Origin: Gliomastix tumulicola
Taxonomy: Eukaryota > Ascomycota > Sordariomycetes > Hypocreales > Bionectriaceae
Assembly (NCBI GenBank): GCA_001599755.1
Contig: BCHX01000003.1
Span: 4,673,782 to 4,737,781 of the forward strand
Length of the DNA stretch: 64,000 nt
Reading direction: 5' to 3'
Under the pieces are notes generated by a model. It saw nothing but the letters and a program-made list of their open reading frames with translations, was not told where the DNA came from and searched no databases. Both the position numbers and the translations under genes were made by a program. Shown in pieces: positions 11,241-23,400 of the stretch (its first letter is position 1; every line of letters begins with the position of its first letter).

Positions 11241-12249
11241 GTCGTGTGTAAATATGTGTGAATGTGTCTCTAGGTGAGAAAAGAGAGAAGTTCGGTGTTG
11301 GAGATGGTAGGTCTAGGAAGCGACAACAAAGAAAGATGGGGGGGGGAGGAATCGCTCTTAAGGCCGTTCGCATTGGCGGGGTGGCTGAGGCTGAAAAGGA
11401 GGGGTGGATGACGACTTGGTCCCCTGCAGCCGGCCACTGCTGACACTCACTGGAAGTTTAGTACTTACGGAGTACAGCGCTTGGTTGCAATCACCAGATC
11501 ACGCTAAAATATTGGGGGATTCACAGCCTGGGTGGAGTGGCTGAGTCGCTGCGCCACGGGCATTGATTGACAGGAACGGCTGTTTTTGGTGGCATGGTTA
11601 CTCGCAAACAAAGCTCAGCCACTTGCCGCCACTTGCAGTTACGTCTCCGGGGTTTCTCGGATTGGAATGCTCGCTTTCGGGGGAGAGAGGTTGAATGAGG
11701 TGGCTTGAACGGGTATTCGGCTTGTGGGAGGGAGGGAGGGCGGCGAGTCCGGGCTCGTGTCTTCGCTCTTTACGGACTCCGTTGGCTGGAGGCGCGCTGC
11801 GCTCCGGATCGACTGTGCCGGAGCGCGGGGTTTTATGCGCTGTTTCAGGACGCGAGATGGTGCGCTGGATAATGTACTCGAAGCAGCTGGGATCTGCTGA
11901 TAAGACACCATTCTGCTGTATTTTGCGACCGCTACGGATGCCATCTCTTCTGCATACTTCTCGGTAGCCTCTCGCGAGTGTGTTCCCCTCGTTCTCATAT
12001 TTCAGCCATATATTGACTTCTTGCTAGCCACCGTACATGGCAGCAGAGCTCACGCCTTCGGGGACGCATCATGATCTAAAGATAGGAATCTTGGAGCAAC
12101 AAGAGTGACCTAGCTAGGTTATTTCAATCACGTTATGTCATTTGAATCATGCATCCCTACGCGGCCATCCTCATGTCAACACAACGTTGGTTATTAAACA
12201 AGAGCTGAGATTTACTAAAAGTACACGGACATCAGTCGCCATCTGCTAC
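11241..12249. other. Intergenic region, promoter of the low-complexity gene
   Basis: No coding frame is supported. It is bounded by the start of the minus-strand gene at 11240 and the stop of the minus-strand UGT at 12250. Confidence 0.5.
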
Positions 12250-13614
12250 TTACTTGCTCAGTCTCAGAATCTGCTCCTCGATCAACCCCAGCGAGTCCAT
12301 CGCCTCGTTCTCACCCCTCAGCTCCACCGCCCGCTTCGCATACCGCCCGTTCGTGAGCACCTCGTCCACGCCCTGCTGTATCTGGGCTTCTGTCGGCCGC
12401 TGCGTGCGAAGATTAACGGCGAAGCCAGCGACGGCCGCGCGTTCAGCGACCTCGGCCTTCTCCTCCGTCTGTCCCGCGAAGACGGCTGGAACGCCATTGA
12501 TGACGGCGTGCGTGAAGCCACCGTATCCTGCGTTGGAGACAAACACATCTGCGTGTGCTAGAATAGCATCATACGGGAAGTAGTCCAGCACGCGCGCGTT
12601 GGAGGGGAGAGTGATGTCGGGAGGAAGCGAGGCCCCGCGGCTGCCGAGGACGGCGATGGTGAGGATGTCCGTGCGGTTGCCGAGAGCGCGGATGGTCGGG
12701 ATGATGAGGTCGTCGGGGTGAATGTTGACTGTCCCCTGCGTGACGAAGACGACCTTCGTGCCTGACGCTGCCTTGTCCGTGACTTCAGACCACCAGGACG
12801 GGTATTGCAGAGTCGAGCTGACAGGTTGGAGCGGGAGACAGCCTGCAAACCCGATATGTGACGGCTTGTCTGAGAGTTTGTACTCGAGACTCGGTGAGCA
12901 GAGGACAAGTGTCTGGTCGAAGTCGATGAACCAGCTGTCGCAGGGCATGTGCTCTGGAATCGAGGTGCACCCGCACTCCTCGAAGATTTCTTCCCTCTTC
13001 TCGTACAGAATCCTGAACGGGCCCTCATTCAAAAGGTCGTTCAGCGCCTGGTTGCGCAGTTTGCCAGAGGCAGACGAATCAGGAGGGAGTCCGAGCGGCG
13101 AGGGCGCAGAGTCGATGCTCTGCATGATGAGCGGACACGGACTGATCCCAAGGGTCTTCGGAAACGCATCAAACCCGCGCGGCAAAGCCCTGCCGTGCTT
13201 CCACGGGAGCGAGCTCATGTTTAGTCCGTCCTCGATCACCACGATCTCCCGACCGGGCTCGCGCTCCCTCAGAACCTCCAGCGTCTCCTGCAGCCGCGCC
13301 GCGCGCTGGGGGAGGTCCGCCCAGAATACATGCGACAGTGAATATGCGTACCGCGTCGGTCCCTCGGGGATCTCGTGAAATTTGGCTATGACGGCGAACT
13401 TGGCGGGCGTGAAGAAGTCGACTGCCTCGAAGAAGTCGGCGCCGAGGGCCCGGATCTTGGCTTCGTACATCGCGACTCCGAGGTAGGATACGTCCCAGCC
13501 GCGTTGGATGAGGCCGGCGGCGATGCGGAGGAGAGGTCCAGTGTGGCCATCTCCGGGAAAGGAGGTGATGAGGAGGCGGGGAGGAGAAGGGGGAGAGTCG
13601 GTGGCGGACGGCAT
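12250..13614 (-). CDS. UDP-glycosyltransferase, GT1/MGT type
   Basis: A single-exon gene encodes 454 aa. The N-terminal half begins with a Rossmann strand followed by SFPGDGHTGPLLRIA, the acceptor-side motif of GT-B glycosyltransferases, with His in the usual catalytic-base position after GDG. The C-terminal half has VTQGTVN and the nucleotide-sugar binding region around DVFVSNAGYGGFTHAVINGV, which is the fungal version of the UGT signature, followed by the GQTEEKAE loop. No signal peptide or membrane anchor is seen, so it is probably cytosolic. Enzymes of this type glycosylate small hydrophobic acceptors such as secondary metabolites, sterols or xenobiotics; the acceptor cannot be told. A Zn2Cys6 regulator gene lies next upstream on the same strand. 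Confidence 0.92.
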   Translation of the reverse strand: MPSATDSPPSPPRLLITSFPGDGHTGPLLRIAAGLIQRGWDVSYLGVAMYEAKIRALGADFFEAVDFFTPAKFAVIAKFHEIPEGPTRYAYSLSHVFWADLPQRAARLQETLEVLREREPGREIVVIEDGLNMSSLPWKHGRALPRGFDAFPKTLGISPCPLIMQSIDSAPSPLGLPPDSSASGKLRNQALNDLLNEGPFRILYEKREEIFEECGCTSIPEHMPCDSWFIDFDQTLVLCSPSLEYKLSDKPSHIGFAGCLPLQPVSSTLQYPSWWSEVTDKAASGTKVVFVTQGTVNIHPDDLIIPTIRALGNRTDILTIAVLGSRGASLPPDITLPSNARVLDYFPYDAILAHADVFVSNAGYGGFTHAVINGVPAVFAGQTEEKAEVAERAAVAGFAVNLRTQRPTEAQIQQGVDEVLTNGRYAKRAVELRGENEAMDSLGLIEEQILRLSK

Positions 13615-13700
13615 GTTGGGTGGTTTGTTGGTTGTTTGCAGATTTCGTTGAAGAGATGGGGGGAATGCCTCGTCGCGATCAGCCGGAGCGAAGAATCGCG

Positions 13701-13707
13701 CCTTATA
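13701..13707 (-). promoter_or_regulatory. TATA-like element of the UGT gene
   Basis: TATAAGG is read on the minus strand about 90 nt upstream of the ATG at 13614. Confidence 0.45.
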
Positions 13708-14301
13708 TCATGCAAGGGAAAAGCTGAAATATGACGGCGGCGGTTGCGTCCCGAGCTCCTTTCTGTCCCTGTCAACCGTTTGTGACGAAGAGCTGGTCAG
13801 CTCTGCGCCACAGACGGTTAGGCCCTGATCGACACTGCGTCGAGTCGGCAGCTCGGCAGCCGAGTCGTATACTCGCTATTTTCTCCTTTCATTATTACCA
13901 ATAATCTCCCCAAACAAATAGGGCAAATCTTGAAATGGCCTATGATCATCGTGTTAGTGGATCTTCATCTACGAGTGGCTCAGCGACGGCAGTTGACCGC
14001 AAATCGGGCTTCGGACCTGGTCAGCCTGCCTGTACCACATGCACCCATTCATTGGAAAAGAATTCAGCCTACGGCCCGAAGCGATGCCCGTAACGGCAAT
14101 TTTCATCGAGGATATGCATAACGGGCAGGTGAGGTTTTTAAATCTCCGAGATGAGACCAGATTAGCTCCCTTGCTCGCTCTGTTGATGTGTCCGAGTGCC
14201 GAGCTGGGGCGGCACCTTGTGTGAATCATTGCTTGTCGTTACATCGGCTCGCAAGCTACTAAGTATACAATGCCAATCGGCAGGTGACCTTCATCCATGC
14301 T
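13708..14301. other. Intergenic region between the UGT promoter and the upstream regulator
   Basis: No supported gene. An ATTACCAAT (CCAAT-like) element lies near 13895. The rest has no visible structure. Confidence 0.4.
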
Positions 14302-16412
14302 TCAAAATGGTCGAGGCTCGGGTATAGCCATCTGCTCGGCCGCCCGCATCCCGGCAGAGTAAGCCTGGACGGCCAGCTTCGATCGGTGGCTGAGCTCTGT
14401 GACCGAGGCGTGCTTGCTGATCAGCAAGTTGCACTCACTAAGTCGCAGGCCCAACGTCACGAGGCCTTCGTCGATGATTGACGTGTCAGTGTCGATGTGG
14501 CTGTCCATATGATGCTGTGAGACAGTCAAATTATTGGCGATGAGGACGGTGATGGCTGCCTGGAACAGGCATGTCGAGCTCCTAAGTCAGATGTCAGTGT
14601 CAGGATGCATATTGGGCCGGCTGGGCGTGCCGTAGCGAATGGAAGAGTGTGAGATCAAGTGCTCACCATACCAAGGCAGAGTCTGCCTCATCAATCAGTT
14701 TCGCCATGGCGATGCTCGCCCTCGCCGCCTCGACAAACGTGCCCCAATGATTCGGCAGCATGCACTCGGTCTCTCCCCCGTTGTTTCCCGTCTCGCTCCT
14801 CTCGCTTCTGGGGACGAACTGATCACTGAACGCCGTCAGCTGCTCCATCCACTCCGCGTCCCGGACGTGCAGCCTGAACGACATGAAGAAGCACAGCATG
14901 TATGTCAAATGCAGCTGCAGCAGCACCCTCGGGGCACCGCCCTCCCAGGTCCCCAGCTTCTCATGCCGAAACACTTCTGGGAGCGAGCAGCGCCATTCCC
15001 ATAATGCGCATCCAAGCTTCTCGGACGCCAGGCGGCGCTTCGCGGGGGTCATGCTGCGCGCACGCACCGAGTGCATCGTGTCGTGTAATGTTCCCTGAAT
15101 GAGCGCTAGACGCACGCGGTAATGGAAAAGGTTGATCTTCTGGGTACCGTCTAGTGTTCCCAGGACGCCAACGCCGTCATCTGGGATTGTCGGCGTCGGG
15201 GGATCGACGTCGTATTCATTGTCTTGCTGGATGTATGGCTCGACGGATTTCATGGAGAGGTCGCGGTCGAGGACGTATGTTACCCAGAACAGCCTGTCTC
15301 GCTGAAGGGCCGTAGCGGAATCGAGGCTGCCCTTCCCTTCCTTTGTATGTGCGCGGAGCCTGTGAACGAGTTTCACGGCCGTGGCGATGAGGACACAGGC
15401 CGGCTTGGGGCTGGGGCTTGCCAGGAATAGAAGCGAAAGGCAGAGCAGCGTCTGCAGGCCTTTGAAGTCTTCGTCGCGCGTGACGAGGAGGTCGAGGACG
15501 GACTGCGCGTTGGCGGTGCATTCTCTCGACATACGGTCATCCTCATGGCGTGTGGCACTATGCAGGCCCCCGGAAGTCTGTCGGAGGGCGAGAGCCATGG
15601 TCACATTAATGACGGCCCAGGTCGCTGGGTCTCTCGCCGGGGACGAAGGGGACTCGTCTTGATACCACTCCATCACCATGGTGTAGAGGGTAGGTTCATG
15701 GAAGATCGGAAGGCCCTGGTTGCATGTATCAAAGTACCGCTTGACGATGGGGAACACGACATGGGAAGGCGGGAGGTAGAGAGGAGGATGCTGAGGCCGG
15801 TTGCTGCCGCTTTCCTGCGCCGTTGAGACGGCTGGGGCCCAGAGCTCGACGTTGTGGGCGATCGCCATCTTTGGACCGGCCGTCAGCCAGGGAGTCACCG
15901 TAGGTGCAGGGCTGACTGTTTGGGATGTGGGCGCCCTTGGCGAAGAAGAAGAGTTTGAGGGAGAGGCGAGGGCGTCGTGCCACGTTGGTGGTGAAGGCGG
16001 CCACGCCATCATGCGCTCGCCTCCGAGCAGAGACTCCACGGCCATGAGTCTGTGCTCGATGGCAGACAGCCACTGCGAAGTCCCTACATCTCTAATAATA
16101 CTACAGCTGTTACATTAGCCTGGAAACATAGCTTGATGAGGAAAGGGGGACCCTCACGGCTCGGGCGCTGGAGGCTTCGTCACGCCGGCCTTGGAGGCAG
16201 TGACGCCTGGTGTCCAGAGACACGTGACATGGTGGACGCTGCAGTTTGAGCATCTCGGCGACTTGGCATCACACTTGATCTTCTTCCGGCAGCAGAAGTC
16301 ACACGCCTGCTCGTCCGTTAGTATCCGTAGATGGCTGAGGGCCAGCACCGATTATTGGGCTGTCACTTACCCGTCTCCGCCCCAGCGATTTGGTCTGCTG
16401 TGGTTGGCCCAT
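14302..16412 (-). CDS. Zn2Cys6 transcription factor
   Basis: Four exons, 16412-16371, 16306-16158, 16106-14667 and 14581-14302, give 636 aa. The first intron (64 nt) has a textbook TACTAAC branch site and splits the zinc cluster from its 14-residue lead-in MGQPQQTKSLGRRR. The cluster is CX2CX6CX6CX2CX6C (Cys16 to Cys43), followed after the second intron (51 nt) by the short helical linker ending SQWLSAIEHRL. The third exon contains the fungal-specific transcription-factor domain, including the FWVTYVLDRDLSM motif. The last splice (intron 14582-14666) was chosen because it joins ALVW to SSTCLFQAA, a conserved C-terminal pattern in this family. It lies 0.7 kb upstream of, and in tandem with, the UGT gene. 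Control of the UGT is possible but unproven. Confidence 0.88.
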
Positions 16413-17484
16413 CGTCGAGTGGATTTTCCAACGAGCTGTATCGTATCCGAATGCAATATTGCGTGTGGTGTGCAGTGTTGGGGAAAAGTTGCTTGCAGGA
16501 AATGTGGTTATGAATGTTTGGTCCGCGGACTTCGTGGCGGAGTTTGAGATGTGGTTTGGTGGTGGTGCTGACAGAGCGACAGAATACTTTGGGCAGATCT
16601 ACCTGTCTCTCTCAATGTGCCGCTGCCTGAGGACAGGTCAGAAGCCCACTATTATTAAAGTCTGCTTCCGGACTCCGGCCGGAGTTGAACCGTCATCCGG
16701 ACTCCGAGCTTCAGGATATGACGATGCTTGGGGCATACTAGAGCTCAAGGACAGTATTAATCAATACTTGGGAAGTATCTATGAATGTCTTAAATTTCCG
16801 TGCTCCTAAGAACACTGGCCGGTGGGGAAATCTCAAGCCCTTACCCAATCTTCCACTCCCTGAGACATGAGGCCGAGTGGTGATCGAGTTCACGAACATG
16901 GCGCACAACTGGCCCTACAATACTCCGGTAGAATCAAACCCTAGGGCAGTATAATGTGCATACACACGGGGCTAACAGAGAAAGGGCCCCCAAATGCACA
17001 TGGAGCTGAGACGCGTTCGTAAGCCGTGGTGTTTCGCAAAGCGCGCGGCTAATCGCCCCTCACCAAACGACCAATAATGCAAAAAGCAAGAATCAAGCGC
17101 AGCTCGCAGATACAGCCCAAAAGAAGTGTGGCTTATGCGAGATACGTTGTGTGGCTGAGGCCTCCTGCTGTGCCTCGGGGCCTGGGGCCTGTATTGGCCT
17201 GCTATGAAGCCGCTATGCATGCAAAAGCAAATGGTGTGTTTCATCTGGAAGACACTCACGCTTAGCATTTTGTCCTGTCTCGTTCTATATTAGGTAGGAA
17301 TTCCCCAAGACAGAACATTAGCTCGGCAGATCGATGCGTCGCTTCAACTTCACCCCCAGTTTCGCTCAACCGGCATCGTTTTCAAGCAGGCTAGCAAGGC
17401 AGGGTCGGCTGCCTGCTGACGTCAAAACACGCCATTCGCCATCTTAATATTAATTTTTAATTCTTTTATTGCATCTCGACTAAC
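16413..17484. other. Intergenic region between divergent regulator and HET genes
   Basis: Nothing coding is supported. AT content rises just before 17485 (17440-17475), as expected for the promoter of the HET-domain gene. Confidence 0.5.
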
Positions 17485-20400
17485 ATGGCTGTGACGCGCA
17501 AACAATTCGTCTACTCCACGCTACCTCACGACCGGCTTGTCACTCGTCTGTTACGACTCGAGCCTAGCGATGATCAGAATGCGATTATCCAGTGCAGGAT
17601 CTTCGAGTACAACCTCGAACCGCGAGCAGAAGATCACCAGTATGAGGCCCTCTCCTACGTATGGGGAGATCAAGCCGACACGGTCGAGATACGGCTCAAT
17701 GACCTCGCCTTCCACATCACCAGGAATCTGTACACGGCCCTGCGCCATCTCCGGGACCGGTCTCTTGAGCGTGTCATCTGGGTCGATGCGGTGTGCATCA
17801 ATCAGCAGGACAACAACGAGAAGGGGCTCCAGATCCAATCCATGGCCAGCGTGTTTGGCTATGCGAGACAGGTCATCGTCTGGCTAGGAGATGCACGCGA
17901 CAGAGGGGACGAAGCTCTCCGACACATCCACGCTGTGGCAAGATCCAACGACCGTGGAGACGTCATAACAGATCAAGAGACTCACTCTCTGCTCCTCTCT
18001 CTTCTTGGTCGAGAGTGGTTTCGGAGAATATGGGTGAGAACCTCTTCGCCTTTTCCCAGATGTCCCATTTGCCTAATTTGTCCACAGATTCTTCAGGAGG
18101 TGGCCCTGGCCCGCAGCATCCTCCTCGTGTGCGGAAAAGCTACGATCCAGGGCATCGCATTCTGCCGCGGCCTCGCCAGACTAATCCATCTAACCGAGAG
18201 CAACTTCAACTTGCACACACGCATCAGCTCATTGGCACACCTAATCAGCGGCGCCCCCTTCCGTCCCAAGTACAGTGCGCAAGACCACTCGCCAGCGGCC
18301 ATGTCAAGAGGCACACTCCTGCCAGAACTCATCGACAGGTACCACAATCGAGAAGCTACGATCCCCAATGACAGGGTGTATGCTCTATTGGGTATGACAT
18401 CCGACCCGATGGAGAGGAAGAAGTTTCGCCCAAACTATGATCTTAGCTGGGAGAGGCTGCTTCACACCCTCACTCAGCATTGCCTCGGACCTCAGGTTTC
18501 AATCTCGGTCTTGTCGCCAAGCAAAGTCGCCATCACCGGCCAGGGCACGGTCATCGGCAGGGTAGTCGAAGCAAAGCCCAGCACCACCGCCCACGATCTA
18601 CAGCAGATGACTGTTGCGATACGCGATGCACCAGATGCGTTACGATATGAGGGTCTCTGGGGCAAACGGTGGACGGTTCAGAAGACCGCGAAGGCTGTCC
18701 ACCCGGGCGATATCATATGCATTCTCCATGGGGCCTCCCAACCGACACTGATCAGAGCCTCTGGACATTCTTTTAGTGTCATCATGATAGCCATCATGCC
18801 TCGCCGAAATCTGCAGCCAGCAGTCGAGTGCGTCACGGCCAGCAGGTCAGACAAGCGCGCGGACACGGAGCGGATGCGTGACGACTTTAACCCTTTCAGC
18901 CCGGATCGGAGGCTTTCTCTCGTCTGGGACTGGGATGTGCCCTCGCCATTGGCCGGTGGCTCGGTGGAAAGATATGACACTCCCTGCACGGGCGATGTCA
19001 GCCCTGAAGAAAGAATGTACGAGGCAGCGAGAATAATGATCGACATAGGAGAACACGAGAAAGCTAGAACCCTCCTCAGCACTCTGCGAGAGTCCGAGCC
19101 AACCCTGAGGCATGACCACCCTCTTCTCTTAGCATCCTTAGATCTCACCTCCCTCACATATGCTCGGGAAGAGGATTGGGAAGAAGCGATCGCTGCATTC
19201 TCAAGAGCGTTGAAATCCCGACGTGCAGTTCAAGGGCCAGACCATCCGGCGACCTTAGAAACCCTGTGCCGCCTCGTTATGGCTCACGCCAGACTACCCG
19301 ACTCCGCCCGCCAGGATGTCTTTGCGGTCAGGAGGCTCGTCATGCGCGTACAGAAAGGCCAGCCTCTCTCGGAAGGCGATATGCAGCGCTTGCTTCAGTT
19401 TCGCAGCGAGGCACTTTCTACGCTTATTCTCGGCCAACAGGGCTGCTACATACCCATGACGAGCAAGGTGATCCGACTGCTTAAACAGCACTGCACTGTC
19501 ACCAACGCCATGGACATTCTGGAGTTGTTGCTCAGCAGGTGCCCAGAGGAGCTGATACTTGAGGATAGCGTGGTGTCGACCATTCTTGAGGTGTTTGATG
19601 AGCCTCAACTTCGCTCTCTGTTTCAATCCTGGGGAGAGAGGATCCGCCTCACAGGTCCAGTTATCCAGACCGCCATAGGACTTGGAGACTATGGAGTGGC
19701 TGTTCTGAAACTGCTTCTCATGCAATGGGAAGGCCCGCCGACGCAACCGCTTCCAAAGGACCTTGTTCTAGCGGCTCTACGCAACCCGAAGGCTCAAAAG
19801 GAGGGGGTCGAGTTGATTCTCAAGCGACACGTAGGCGATATCATCATCACGGATGACATTGCCATGGCCATCTTGAGAAATATGAAGCATGGACTGGCTA
19901 TACTGGCAGCGCTCGAGTCCTATCGAGGCGGCGAGGTCCACCTAAAGCTCACGAGCTGCGGCCTAGTGGAAGTCGTGAGATCTGAGATTCATGGAGCAGC
20001 GACTCTTAGGGCATTGGGCACCCTCAGAAGGCATCAGCCTCTCTGTGATGACGAGAGAGGCATCACTTTTACCACGGATGTTCTCACCGCGGCAGTGGGC
20101 AACCAGCGGCAAGGCCTCGAGATCTTCAAAATGCTAGCCGAGCAACGGGATATCTGTGACTTGGTCACGATGGATGTCGCACGGGCCGCTGCATGCAGCG
20201 TGAGACATGGGACAGCCATCATGAGCCTGGTCATGCAGCTTATGGGCTCCCGATTCCGAGTGACAGCCGAGTTGGTCAAGTGTGCGGCCAAGAACAAAGG
20301 AGACGGCTACGGTGTGATGCTTCTACTTCACAGGCATCACACAATGTCGGATATCGAGCTCACCCCCGACATTGTGGAAACGGTCACAAAGAACGAACTG

Positions 20401-23400
20401 TTCTGTTCTCTGATCCTGCGACTTCTGTTCAACCAGATGAAAGACCGCATCCCTCTGACCGAGAAGGCACTGGTACGATGCGCTCGAATTGGCGATTCAG
20501 AGATGATCAGCGCGCTGGTAGGCCAACTCAATGGCCACTTTAGGATAACGGACAAGATGTGGACGGACGTTCTGAGTCAGAGCCGGCGCATCCAAGAGAC
20601 ACTCCAACTTCTTTTACCTCATCAGCTATCAGAACACGTTCTCTCGGACGCGGTCTTGCTGCGACTCGCCGAATGCGATAGAGAAACACTGGAGGTTGTC
20701 TTCCAACACAGCAGCCAGGATTCCAAGATTACACTACATGTCATGAAGCGTCTAGCCCGAATAGGGGGTGCAATGAGATGGTTTCATAAGGATCTGCTCA
20801 AAACTTTCGGAAACCACGCCACGTTCTCCGAGGGCGCGATGGCAAAGCTTATTGAGAGTCGGATTCAGACAGATACTACCTCCATCCTAGCCCAAGTGGC
20901 GCACGGAATTAGCATCACAGACAGAATCATCGAAGCCGCGGCAGCGAGCAATACTGATCCTATAGGCCTGCTGAAAGCACTTCTTCCGAAGAAAAGAGCT
21001 CGGATCACGCAAAAGGCACTTGAGAATGCCGCTGTCAACTCGCAACCGGGCACACTGTCGATGCTGTTAGGCCACTGGGGGAAGGGCAGTCTCATTCCTC
21101 ATCATGTCGTTACGCTGGGAATTCAGGGGAAGAGCTTGACGGAGGAAAATCTCTCAAACGTACTCGATCAATTCCCCCCTGGGAAGCCGCTGCCCGAGGA
21201 GTGGGTGACGAGAGCGGCGAGAGATAATCCTGGAATCTTTGCCTACCTTTTCCAACGATTTGAGGACAGAATCGACGTCACTAGCTGGGTCGTAGAGGCT
21301 GCCGCATCGGCCGGGACCCCAGAGGTCCTCTCCATCATATGGCGTCGCAGGCCCAAAGATCTGGTGGTGACTTCGCGGGTCATCTCGTCGGTTAGGAACA
21401 CAACCGTCCTGCAGTGGCTATTCAAGTTCTACGGCCACACAATTCCCATCACGGGAACCCTCGTGCGGAGGTTGATCACTGCTCGTATGAGTTTCAGCCT
21501 CCTACGAACAAACAGAGAGACCCTGTTAAGCTCTGCCTTAGCTGAATGCTGCCTCGTCACCCCCGTTCAGGATGATATCTTGGTGCAGCTCGCGAGCGGC
21601 AATTTCAGCGCTTCTGAAGTGAAGGCCTTTCTCAGTTATTCAGGCGGTGATTTCAAGGTCACTCGATGGCTAGTTTATGAGACATCTCTTCTCATTGCGA
21701 GGCACCGCTCGAAGTTCAAGACACGCCTGTCACTTTGGATTTTCTTAGAACAGCTCCGGAACGATGTCACGATAGACGAAGACGCGCTGGCCGCCATCGC
21801 AGAGAGGCATAACGAGGACTGCATGGCTTACGTCCTCTCTCGTCGAGAGGCCAGTCCGGTAGTCACCGACAAGATCATGAAGGCCGCCGCGAGGAATGAA
21901 GAGTATGGCGAGGCGGTTCTGGCGGTACTCCTCGAGCACTTCAGCAAGGAGACGGCTCCCGCCACCAATCACGTCGTAGAATCCGTGCTGGGGTTCCTGC
22001 GCTCTGGGCAGTCCGAGCAGCATCCCCTTGTTGATGTTGATTCGGGGCTCGACAACTGGATCACCGAATACGCCATCGCAGAAGCTGTGGTCAGGCGCGA
22101 GGTAAAGAGCAACTGGAGGCCAGTTGCAGTCGCATTTTTCCAGCACAGATACGGCGCCAGGGCAGCGAACGAGGCGATACTGAGAGCTTTCAGACAAGGC
22201 GAGCACCTCACGACCTTGAAATCTCTGCTCAATCAGCTCCCACATTCGGCTGATCTCACCGAGCAGACAGTGATTCGGGCACTCAGAACCTCCGATCAGA
22301 CGCTGTGCGACTTCATCATCAGCGAAATGACGGCCTGTGTCGTGATTACAGGAGCCATCGTTGAGGCCGCAGCGTCAACTACAGTCACAATTCCAGCACC
22401 TTCTGCGAAGCCAGCTATCCGAAGTATGTCTTCGAAGACCATCACGATCAAAAGCGAGAGCGGCGCTGAGTTTCTCAAACATTACCTCATCCGAATCAAG
22501 CATTTACAGGGCGCTGTCGAAATCACTCAAGAAGCGTTCGTACAGACTGCAAGGTGCCTCGACGCCGAGATGATGAGGCTTTTGCTCAGCGTGTCGAAGG
22601 ATGGCGTCCATGGTGATAACCTCCGATCTCTTCTGGAAGCGGCCTCTGAGAACAAAGTCCGTGGCCAGCGGGTCGCGAAGCTGCTTCTGAGTGAGGTTTC
22701 TAGCGATCGTCTGACAGACTCCATCGTCACGTTGGTGGCGAAGGCCTTTTCGGAAGATGTGATGCTGTCCGTTCTCGAGAAGCTTGGCAGCTCAGCACCC
22801 ATCTCTCGTCAAGTAATAGATGCCGCTGCCAAGAATACGCACGGAGCAGGGACGTTAAGACTGCTCCGCCAGCACCAGGGAGGAAACGACTTGGCCTCGA
22901 ACGCGAAAGCCAAGGATGTAGTGGAGAACCTGGTGGTCACTGAGGACGAAGAGCATGGTCCGGAGAGTAGAAATACGCATGGCCTTGATAGGGAGACTAT
23001 TGAAGCAGCGGGTACAGATCCAATATCAGAGCAGATTCTGGCTTTCATCATACGTCATTGGGATGCCAGCGGCGACAATCTGCCAATGGTTGAGAGGGTC
23101 ATGGAGGTCATCACTAATACCAAACTTCCAGCCCGATTGACAGCGCTGCTTCTGCATTGCCGACAGAGCGAACCTCTCACAGATGACATTCTGTTCTCAC
23201 GCACGACTGCAGACTGTTATGACGAAGTAGATGCCAGGCATATTGCGTCTCTTCTGCTCGATCTCCGCGGAGAGGATACTCCCGTCACCGAAGAATGCCT
23301 GAAGACAATCGCTTCTATAGATCTCGAGCTGCAGAGGCATATCCTTGAACAGCTTGTGGATCGATTCGGGGCACTCCCAATCACAGAGGAAGTCTTGGAG

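Noticed and set aside
14582..14671. Alternative last splice (donor at 14671, acceptor CCAG before GCAGCC) in the second regulator
   Set aside because: It keeps frame but removes the conserved VWSSTCLFQ segment; the donor GTGAGC at 14666 gives the better protein.
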